Part shown: positions 8,014 to 13,621 of the stretch, one piece after another
How positions within the stretch are numbered: position 1 is the first letter of the stretch
Layout of the letters: each line of letters starts with the position of its first letter
NCBI GenBank assembly: GCA_002394465.1
Contig: DGTU01000043.1
Span: forward strand, 1 to 14,337
DNA length: 14,337 nucleotides
Source: Treponema sp. UBA4328
Lineage (GTDB): Bacteria; Spirochaetota; Spirochaetia; Treponematales; Treponemataceae
Direction of reading: 5' to 3'
Notes under the pieces: model-generated
What the model saw: the letters and a program-made list of their open reading frames with translations, nothing else
What the model was told of the DNA's origin: nothing
Database searches by the model: none
Program-made: the position numbers and the translations under genes

Positions 8014-8694
8014 TCAGGAGAACGACTGCCTGTGATTCTGATAATGATGCAGCAGCAGGTCTTTAATTCCTGAAAGTTCAACGGCCGGCGGAAACTCAAG
8101 TTCCTTGCCCGGAACATATTCATTCATGACCGGATTTCCGTGAGGAATTTCTATTTTGCGTGAAACACAGAGATTTTCTTCAGTTTTGTCAGAATAACGG
8201 ACAAAAAGATCGATGCGAAGGTAATTTCTCTCAGGATTTATAAGAACATATTCGCTTCTGTCCTGCGTTTTAAGTGAAAGTTCAAAACTTTCTACAGGCG
8301 AAGCTGAATCTTCCGTATCAAAAAAGCTGACCCTGAGGTTAAGTGAACACGGATGAGCACTTTTTGTAAGGCGCTGGACATCTGCTTCGCGTATATCCCA
8401 GTAAACATATGCCCATGCAGGGTTACGGAGAATTATGCAGATGTCAGTTTCATTATATGACGGCGGGAGAGTTTTTCCGGCCTGTAAAGTTTTATCTGAA
8501 GGATCATCAGAAAGAACTTCAAGTTCTTCAGAGTTCCTTTCATCGCTGAGTTCAAGGGAATAATCCAGAAGTTCACCGATTATGAATTTTCTGTTTAAGT
8601 TTTCCGGAATGTCAATTCCGCAGTCATCAGCCAGTGCAATCAAGTCTTGTGATGATAAAGTTTCCAGATACGACAGTGACAAGATTTTTTCCAT
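8014..8694 (-). CDS. DUF4912 domain protein with Rho_N/SAP-like N-terminus
   Basis: 226 aa, soluble, no signal peptide. Residues 12-48 (LSSQDLIALADDCGIDIPENLNRKFII in outline) look like a small helical Rho_N/SAP-type domain. An acidic linker follows at 50-75. Residues 83-183 fit DUF4912: TDICIILRNPAWAYVYWDI (83-101), then beta strands LRVSFF, YVLINPERNYLRIDLFVRY and CVSRKIEIP. DUF4912 genes are, as I recall, often next to GH57/DUF1957 genes, as here, so a shared role in carbohydrate metabolism or sensing is likely but unproven. It is the first gene of the operon with the GH57-like gene. The ATG has no Shine-Dalgarno, and the -10 box ends 7 bp before it, so the mRNA may start at or next to the start codon. 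Confidence 0.8.
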   Translation of the reverse strand: MEKILSLSYLETLSSQDLIALADDCGIDIPENLNRKFIIGELLDYSLELSDERNSEELEVLSDDPSDKTLQAGKTLPPSYNETDICIILRNPAWAYVYWDIREADVQRLTKSAHPCSLNLRVSFFDTEDSASPVESFELSLKTQDRSEYVLINPERNYLRIDLFVRYSDKTEENLCVSRKIEIPHGNPVMNEYVPGKELEFPPAVELSGIKDLLLHHYQNHRQSFS

Positions 8695-8701
8695 AGGTAG
8701 A

Positions 8702-8730
8702 ATAATCTAAAAAAAAGGCATTTCAGTCAA
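8702..8730 (-). promoter_or_regulatory. Sigma-70-type promoter of the DUF4912-GH57 operon
   Basis: On the minus strand, TTGACT (8730-8725) is followed after exactly 17 bp by GATTAT (8707-8702). The spacer contains a run of eight T. The expected start of transcription is at 8695-8694, which coincides with the A of the ATG at 8694. It lies between the yebC terminator and the gene, where a promoter is expected. Confidence 0.65.
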
Positions 8731-8744
8731 CTAGGAGCAGACAT

Positions 8745-8772
8745 AAAAAAAGCCGTGACTTAAAGCCACGGC
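8745..8772 (-). terminator. Intrinsic terminator of yebC
   Basis: Read on the minus strand, GCCGTG (8772-8767) pairs with CACGGC (8757-8752). The stem extends through one G-U pair and one C-G pair to a 5-nt loop. Seven U residues follow immediately (8751-8745). It sits about 30 bp after the yebC stop. On the plus strand the hairpin has no T-run after it, so it is one-directional. Confidence 0.9.
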
Positions 8773-8803
8773 CGTTAATTTCATTCAGTTACCTGATCGA
8801 ACC

Positions 8804-9547
8804 TTATGCTTCCGGTTCGAAGTCATCAGGATATTCAACTGTTGTCCATACGTTCTGAACATCATCATCTTCTTCAAGACGATCGATGAGCTTCTGAACT
8901 TTTCCTGCAGTATCCTTATCAACTGCAGTATAAGCCTGTGGAACCATCGAAACTTCAGCTGAGAGAGTCTCCCATCCTTTTGGTTCGAGTGCTTCAACTA
9001 CAGCAGTGAAGTCATTTGGAGCTGTTGTTACAGTGATTACGCCGTCTTCATTAACAACGTCTTCTGCACCTGCTTCAAGAGCAGCTTCCATTACTTCGTC
9101 TTCAGAAACTTTTTCTGCATCGTATTCAATTACACCCTTGCGGTCGAACATACGGCTTACAGAACCAGTTGTTCCGAGGTTTCCGCCTGTCTTGTTGAAA
9201 ATATTGCGTACGTTTGCAGCAGCGCGGTTGTGGTTGTCAGTAAGAACTTCAACGAGAACTGCTACACCACCTGCAGCATATCCTTCGTATACGAGTTCCT
9301 CGAATGTACCGCCACCGAGTTCGCCAGTACCCTTTTTGATTGCACGTTCAATGTTATCTTTTGGCATTGAAGCTGCACGTGCCTTTACGATAGCAGCACG
9401 AAGACGAGGGTTAGCATTAGGATCTCCGCCACCCATACTTGCAGCGATAGAAATTTCCTTGATCAATTTTGTAAAGAGCTGACCGCGTTTAGCGTCTGCA
9501 GCACCTTTTGCATGTTTAATGGTCGACCATTTATTATGTCCTGACAT
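8804..9547 (-). CDS. yebC: YebC/PmpR family protein (TACO1 type)
   Basis: 247 aa, the usual length of the family. The N-terminus MSGHNKWSTIKHAKGAADAKRG and the following FTKLIKEI are the diagnostic YebC signature. Further conserved blocks are RLRAAIVKARAASMPKDNIERAIKKG (48-73) and the GGVAVLVEVLTDNHNRAA region (about 92-110). The C-terminal part ends in the acidic LIDRLEEDDDVQNVW. Family members are described as transcriptional regulators and, for the bacterial and mitochondrial TACO1-type proteins, as factors easing ribosome stalling at proline-rich stretches; which applies here cannot be read from sequence. Start: ATG with AAGGGG 7 nt upstream, the best Shine-Dalgarno in the window. The gene is monocistronic: its own promoter, a palindrome over the -10 box, and a strong terminator. 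In most bacteria yebC lies near ruvC; that context is absent here. Confidence 0.97.
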   Translation of the reverse strand: MSGHNKWSTIKHAKGAADAKRGQLFTKLIKEISIAASMGGGDPNANPRLRAAIVKARAASMPKDNIERAIKKGTGELGGGTFEELVYEGYAAGGVAVLVEVLTDNHNRAAANVRNIFNKTGGNLGTTGSVSRMFDRKGVIEYDAEKVSEDEVMEAALEAGAEDVVNEDGVITVTTAPNDFTAVVEALEPKGWETLSAEVSMVPQAYTAVDKDTAGKVQKLIDRLEEDDDVQNVWTTVEYPDDFEPEA

Positions 9548-9569
9548 CGGAACACCCCTTAATATAAAT

Positions 9570-9599
9570 ATTACAGAATATACTGTAAAAGTTTATCAA
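9570..9599 (-). promoter_or_regulatory. yebC promoter
   Basis: TTGATA (9599-9594) and TGTAAT (9575-9570) on the minus strand, 18 bp apart. Transcription would start near 9563, giving a leader of about 16 nt that includes the AAGGGG ribosome binding site. An overlapping alternative (TTTACA, 17 bp, TATATT) would start inside the ribosome binding site and is less likely. Confidence 0.55.
9571..9588. repeat. 18-bp inverted repeat over the yebC -10 region (possible operator)
   Basis: TTACAG (9571-9576) and CTGTAA (9583-9588) are perfect inverted 6-bp arms with a 6-bp spacer AATATA, itself nearly symmetric. The left arm covers the -10 box of yebC on the minus strand. The geometry fits binding of a dimeric repressor, but no regulator can be named. 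It is not the LexA arrangement (CTGT-N8-ACAG), as the half-sites are in the opposite order. Confidence 0.5.
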
Positions 9600-9646
9600 A
9601 AATAAAAACTTGTGTAAATGAGGCTGGTTTAAAATCCCTTCATTTA
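9597..9646 (-). terminator. Weak possible terminator of the TIGR03546-TIGR03545 operon
   Basis: Directly after the stop codon at 9647-9649 the minus strand can form TAAATGA (9646-9640) with TCATTTA (9621-9615). Two more G-C pairs are possible across a one-base bulge. A T-rich stretch begins about 6 nt later, near 9608. The stem is AT-rich and the T-run is not adjacent, so this is a low-confidence call. Confidence 0.3.
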
Positions 9647-11830
9647 TCAGAAAAATTTCTTGAGCGCATTTCCGGCAGCACTTTTTGCCTTTCCGGCTGT
9701 CTGCCCTGCAATTTTCTTTTCAAGTTCTGACTTCTTTGAATTAAGCTGCTTTTCAATGTCAGAAAGACTTGAAGCAGAAGCAGTAACGTCCGTCGAGATT
9801 CCCGTAAACTCAGTTACTTTTGCAAGGGCATCAGATGAATATCCGTCAGTTCTTTCCCTGATTTTTTCACGAAGCTGTGCCTGAACGTCTGCACCTGCTC
9901 CTGAAGCGGCATTCTTAAACGCATCAGTCAGGATGTTCGAGTAGTTTCCGCTGAGGGAAAGATCAACTCCCTTTTCTTCACTGAAGCCGACTTTATATCC
10001 GACATCCAGTTTCTTTACGCCTTCAAGGGCTGCAGTATAATACCTGTCGAATTTTTCATTACCGAAGCCTGATGATGTCATGACAGGCTTTCCGTTTGCA
10101 GGAGTTACTTCAACTGAACCGCTTCCGCTCATGTCAGCTGCACTGTCAAACTTTCCGGTAAACGACACCTTTGCCTTTCCCTGAATGACAGGAATTCCGC
10201 CTTTTGCAGATTCATCTTTATTGTAAGAAGCATTAAAGCCGCTTCCTGAATATTTAGCAGTAATCAGAGGTTCTTTAGAAGCAGTACGTGCATCAAGCGT
10301 AAGTCCTCCGTCATGTACCATGCCGTTCTTTGAGAGGTAGAGCGAAGCAACTGCAGGTTTGTTGTTGTAGTCCTGGTTGCTTGAAATATCAGTAATCTTT
10401 CCGTCAAACTTCATGTCTGTCGTAGACTTACCTTCTGCAGTAACTTTCTTGATGAGGAGACCAGGTTTTTCAGTTCCGAACCAGAAGGTTGTTCCCTTAA
10501 GGCGGCTTGTACTGCCCTTTGCATCAGAACTTTTCTTTACCTTTTCAGCATCCTTTGATTCTGCAGCAGCGTTCTTTTTCCATTCAACGGCATAATCAAT
10601 TCCCATCTTTGCATACGGATAATATTCACCGAGCATGTCATAGCCCGCAGTTTCCATAAGTCCGTTCATTACGGAGCCGGCATTCATTGCAGTATCAGCA
10701 ATATTTTCTGCAAGCGCCATATCAGACTTGACTGCATCTGTCATATTTTTCTTTGCTGCTTCAAGTGATTTTTTATCCTTTTCAAGGTCACCCGTAACTG
10801 ATGATACTGATTTTTTTGTCTCTTCAACTTTTTTGAGTGCAGAAGAAACAGTATCGAGCGTTGACTTAAGCTTTGCAACGTCTTTTACGGAATTTACATT
10901 GATTGACTGAACTTCCTTTACCGAAGCCTGAAGTGAATCAACCTCACCTTTTATCTCAGCAGGCTTACCCTTCCACTTTTCAGTAAGCTCAGAAGCCTTT
11001 GTTTTAAGTTCTTCAGCTGCAGCCTGAGTCTTTAACTGAGACTGAAGGTTAGCCCAGATTTCGTCAGCAGAAGAACCGCCGAGCATTGTTTCAATCTGAG
11101 ATTTTACGTCAGCAACGGCATTTTCAGAGCGGCTGCGTACGGATTTCATGAATTCACTGTCTTCTGCGTTATCAGCAAGCGCAGATTTCTTTGAAGGAAG
11201 AATACAGCTTTCAGTTCTGTCAGTTCCGAAATCTATTCCGGTAATTGAGATTTCATCACAGATGAATTTTCCGCGCAGGGCATCCGAAAGGGAAACGCTG
11301 AGCTGGATTTTATCTGCGGCAAAAAGGTTTTTCATTCCGTTTTCAGAAGACTTGTCTCCGATTGCAAGACCATTTACGGTAATGTCAATTCCAAGCAGTT
11401 CTACATTAACGGAAGCAACGTCTGTCTTTGCGCCGAATACGCCTTCACAGCCAGAAACGATAATCCATTTGAGAACCGGATTCTTGAACAGGCAGACCGT
11501 AATTACGAGGACTGCAATAAAACCTGCACATGCGGCAAACGGAACAAGTTTGAACCTTCCGCCGTTTTTCTTTATTGATTTTGCAATTGTCTTAAGGTTC
11601 TTGAATTCCTTTTTTGTGAACTGACGGTCTTTAGCAATGAATATTTTTTCAGTTCCCTTAACCTTTTCTTTTTCAGAAAAAAGTGAAGTAATGAGTTTTT
11701 TATCCTCTTCAACATAGAGTTTTTTGAGGATCTTTTTGTCAAAATCTTTTTTTGTATATGACTTTTTGAGAAGTCCCGGCAGTTTTCCGGCAGATATTTT
11801 CTTTTCAGTTTTCTGTTTCTTTTCTTTCAT
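9647..11830 (-). CDS. TIGR03545 family, single-pass inner-membrane protein with AsmA-like N-terminal half
   Basis: 727 aa. Residues 1-93 are strongly basic and probably cytoplasmic (KKSYTKKDFDKK, FTKKEFKNLKTIAKSIKK). One membrane segment follows at about 95-115 (LVPFAACAGFIAVLVITVCLF), with the rest in the periplasm. Residues 125-205 read like the start of AsmA-type proteins: a strand-rich stretch with VELLGIDITVNGLAIGD, then NLFAADKIQLSVSLSDALRGKFICDEISITGIDFGTDR. Residues 225-380 are helical or coiled coil. Residues 440-640 are strand-rich with many Gly, and 685-710 is a short charged helix. The ATG is 2 bp after the stop of the TIGR03546 gene, with GGAG 10 nt upstream, so the two are one operon. 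TIGR03545 and TIGR03546 are known as an uncharacterised adjacent pair in bacteria with outer membranes. A role in lipid transport or envelope assembly is inference from the AsmA-like look. Confidence 0.85.
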   Translation of the reverse strand: MKEKKQKTEKKISAGKLPGLLKKSYTKKDFDKKILKKLYVEEDKKLITSLFSEKEKVKGTEKIFIAKDRQFTKKEFKNLKTIAKSIKKNGGRFKLVPFAACAGFIAVLVITVCLFKNPVLKWIIVSGCEGVFGAKTDVASVNVELLGIDITVNGLAIGDKSSENGMKNLFAADKIQLSVSLSDALRGKFICDEISITGIDFGTDRTESCILPSKKSALADNAEDSEFMKSVRSRSENAVADVKSQIETMLGGSSADEIWANLQSQLKTQAAAEELKTKASELTEKWKGKPAEIKGEVDSLQASVKEVQSINVNSVKDVAKLKSTLDTVSSALKKVEETKKSVSSVTGDLEKDKKSLEAAKKNMTDAVKSDMALAENIADTAMNAGSVMNGLMETAGYDMLGEYYPYAKMGIDYAVEWKKNAAAESKDAEKVKKSSDAKGSTSRLKGTTFWFGTEKPGLLIKKVTAEGKSTTDMKFDGKITDISSNQDYNNKPAVASLYLSKNGMVHDGGLTLDARTASKEPLITAKYSGSGFNASYNKDESAKGGIPVIQGKAKVSFTGKFDSAADMSGSGSVEVTPANGKPVMTSSGFGNEKFDRYYTAALEGVKKLDVGYKVGFSEEKGVDLSLSGNYSNILTDAFKNAASGAGADVQAQLREKIRERTDGYSSDALAKVTEFTGISTDVTASASSLSDIEKQLNSKKSELEKKIAGQTAGKAKSAAGNALKKFF

Positions 11831-11832
11831 TT

Positions 11833-12345
11833 TTAGTTATCTCCTGCCATCGAAACTATTTTTGAGACAAGCGGAAGTTTCGTAAAAATCTTTGCAATCT
11901 TTGAATGACGCATTATCGGAGTAAGGTATTTTCTCCAGGAAGCAACAAAGAGCCTTCCGAGGAAATAAACGGGTATGTAAAGCACGATTCCGCATACAAG
12001 GGCACCCATTACGACCGAATTATTGAATTTCGTAAAGGCAACAAAAGGAATTTCAACGAGGGTCCTGAACAGGCCCTGAAGTCCGTCCAGAGTCAGAATA
12101 AAACAGCCGGTTACGTCAAACAGCGAATCCAGTGCCGGTGAAAGGGCAGAACCGATTAAAACCATTATGAGATACATCGGTTTGTTTATCCTGATAAAAA
12201 GGACAAATACGAAAATCAGATACCACAGGAGATTATCCTTCGGCAGGAAACCAAGAAGCAGCCCGAGAGAAAAAGCATGGGCAATTTCTGCGGGGTTAAC
12301 GTTAGCGTTAAGCGCTTTAAGAAGTTTAACTATTTTACTTATCAT
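11833..12345 (-). CDS. TIGR03546 family (DUF2062-like) integral membrane protein, partner of TIGR03545
   Basis: 170 aa. The motif NPAEIAHAFSLGLLLGFLPKDN (17-38) is typical of the DUF2062-like group. Membrane segments lie at about 37-51 (LLWYLIFVFVLFIRI), 57-75 and 110-131 (VVMGALVCGIVLYIPVYFLGR), with a possible re-entrant stretch at 20-34. The basic C-terminal tail (SWRKYLTPIMRHSKIAK) is probably cytoplasmic. No catalytic motif is seen. It is the first gene of the operon and overlaps nothing upstream. The ATG has no Shine-Dalgarno, and a TACAAT box ends 7 bp before it, so a leaderless mRNA is likely. Function is unknown; being always paired with TIGR03545 suggests the two act together in the inner membrane. 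Confidence 0.85.
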   Translation of the reverse strand: MISKIVKLLKALNANVNPAEIAHAFSLGLLLGFLPKDNLLWYLIFVFVLFIRINKPMYLIMVLIGSALSPALDSLFDVTGCFILTLDGLQGLFRTLVEIPFVAFTKFNNSVVMGALVCGIVLYIPVYFLGRLFVASWRKYLTPIMRHSKIAKIFTKLPLVSKIVSMAGDN

Positions 12346-12352
12346 AAATTGA

Positions 12353-12382
12353 ATTGTAGCACATGGAAGTAAAAATTTACAA
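12353..12382 (-). promoter_or_regulatory. Promoter of the TIGR03546-TIGR03545 operon
   Basis: TACAAT (12358-12353, minus strand) with a weaker TTGTAA (12382-12377) 18 bp upstream. The seven bases TCAATTT separate the -10 box from the ATG at 12345, so the predicted first transcribed base is at or one base from the start codon. Confidence 0.5.
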
Positions 12383-12468
12383 ACGAAAACTTAAGGATTT
12401 TCTTAACTTGATGAATGACTTTTACTCCGCAGCAATCTGTGGTAATCTTTAGGTGAAGGCAGGCTCAC

Positions 12469-13566
12469 ATGAAAATAATTGCAGAAATCGGAACTTCACA
12501 CGGCGGAAACCTTGAAAAAGCCAGAAAACTTATAGACTGCGCAGCAGAAAACGGAGCTGATTTCGTAAAATTTCAGTGGGTCTATGCAGATGAAATCCTT
12601 CACCCTGAAACAGGTTTCGTTAATCTTCCAGGAGGAAAAATCCCGCTGTATGACAGGTTCAGGGAACTTGAAGTTTCTCCGGATTTCTTTAAGGAATGCA
12701 TGGTTTACGCTCATTCAAAGGGGCTCAGATTCATGTGTTCACCTTTCGGCCTGCGTTCACTGGAAGAACTCTTTTCGATTCATCCCGATGCAGTAAAAAT
12801 TGCTTCCCCTGAGCTGAACCACATTCCTCTTCTTAAAAAACTTGCTGAATACAGAAAAACACATGACATTCCGGTAATCCTTTCTTCCGGCGTTTCAAAA
12901 CTGTGCGACATCGAAGAAGCACTTTCCATACTCGGACGCAATGACATTACCCTTCTCCACTGCATAACAAGCTATCCCGCTCCGGAAGAAGAATACAACC
13001 TCAGCCTTATTCCGAATCTTTCTGCAATATTCGGAGTTCCGTGCGGAGTAAGCGACCATTCACTTGACCCGGTTCTCGTACCGTCAGTTGCAGCCGCAGC
13101 CGGAAGTACAATGATAGAAAAGCACATTACCCTTTCAAAGGAAACCGACGGTCTTGATGATCCGGTAGCATTGACCGGAGAACAGTTTGCACTGATGAGT
13201 CACTGTATCCGTCAGTGTGAGGCAGTATTCCGTCAGTACGGAGAAAATGCAAAAGATTATATTTTAAGGCAGCTTGAAGAAGAATACGGAGAACGCGTAA
13301 AAAAAGTTCTCGGAGACGGAATCAAAAAACTCGCCCCTGCAGAAGAAGCAAATTACGGCCGCACCAACAGAAGCCTGCACTTTATGCGCGCAATGAAAGC
13401 CGGAGAAACAATAAAAGCACAGGACATCGGAGTCTTAAGGACAGAAAAAGTTCTCACGCCGGGCATTCATCCGCGTTACCTCGAAACCATAACAGGAGCA
13501 ACATTAACACAGAACGTAACAAACGGCGAAGGAGTTCAGTGGAAACACTTAATAATTCGGAATTAG
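12469..13566 (+). CDS. NeuB/SpsE-like nonulosonate (sialic acid-type) synthase with SAF domain
   Basis: 365 aa, the normal length. Residues 1-285 are the NeuB TIM barrel: IAEIGTSHGG (4-13), GADFVKFQ (29-36), KIASPELNHIPLL (110-122), LLHCITSYP (162-170), GVSDH (193-197) and IEKHITL (216-222). H197 and H219 correspond to the two metal-binding histidines of NeuB, and E217 is kept. The usual GPDH motif reads GLDD (228-231): the Asp is kept but His is Asp231. Residues 300-360 are the antifreeze-like SAF domain (RSLHFMRAMKAGETI...LTPGIHP). Such enzymes condense phosphoenolpyruvate with an N-acetyl-hexosamine sugar to a nine-carbon acid. Start: ATG with AAGGCAGG just upstream (last G 5 nt from the ATG). 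No other sugar-acid genes are near, so the product (sialic, pseudaminic or legionaminic acid type) cannot be told. Flagellin or surface glycan use is inference. Confidence 0.88.
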   Translation: MKIIAEIGTSHGGNLEKARKLIDCAAENGADFVKFQWVYADEILHPETGFVNLPGGKIPLYDRFRELEVSPDFFKECMVYAHSKGLRFMCSPFGLRSLEELFSIHPDAVKIASPELNHIPLLKKLAEYRKTHDIPVILSSGVSKLCDIEEALSILGRNDITLLHCITSYPAPEEEYNLSLIPNLSAIFGVPCGVSDHSLDPVLVPSVAAAAGSTMIEKHITLSKETDGLDDPVALTGEQFALMSHCIRQCEAVFRQYGENAKDYILRQLEEEYGERVKKVLGDGIKKLAPAEEANYGRTNRSLHFMRAMKAGETIKAQDIGVLRTEKVLTPGIHPRYLETITGATLTQNVTNGEGVQWKHLIIRN

Positions 13567-13583
13567 GAATTAATTATATCAAC

Positions 13584-13612
13584 TTTCAATTTTGCATTCA
13601 TTTCATTATAAT
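13584..13612 (+). promoter_or_regulatory. hisS promoter
   Basis: A perfect TATAAT at 13607-13612, with a poor TTTCAA at 13584-13589, 17 bp upstream. Nine bases separate the -10 box from the ATG at 13622, so the leader would be only about 2-3 nt. It lies in the 55-bp gap after the NeuB-like gene, so hisS is probably transcribed on its own. Confidence 0.5.
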
Positions 13613-13621
13613 GTGTGCATT

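Noticed and set aside
9006..9482. 158-codon plus-strand open frame opposite yebC
   Set aside because: It lies wholly antisense to a certain yebC gene, is Ser/Ala-rich low-complexity sequence, and has no ribosome binding site; it reflects codon bias of the opposite strand.
11148..11624. 158-codon plus-strand open frame opposite the TIGR03545 gene
   Set aside because: Antisense shadow with low-complexity Ser/Phe-rich product and no start signals; the minus-strand frame is much longer and has recognisable family features.
12427..12442. Small hairpin CCGCAG-CAAT-CTGTGG before the NeuB-like gene
   Set aside because: Six pairs with one wobble and no T-run; too short for a riboswitch or a terminator, and likely chance.
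12421..12448. TTTACT-16 bp-TAATCT as promoter of the NeuB-like gene
   Set aside because: The -10 box matches only 3 of 6 positions; the real promoter must lie in 12346-12468, but I cannot point to it with confidence.
13559..13572. Tandem GGAATTA-GGAATTA at the end of the NeuB-like gene, creating its stop codon at the junction
   Set aside because: Only two 7-bp units in AT-rich sequence; also too weak as a hairpin terminator, since there is no GC stem or T-run.
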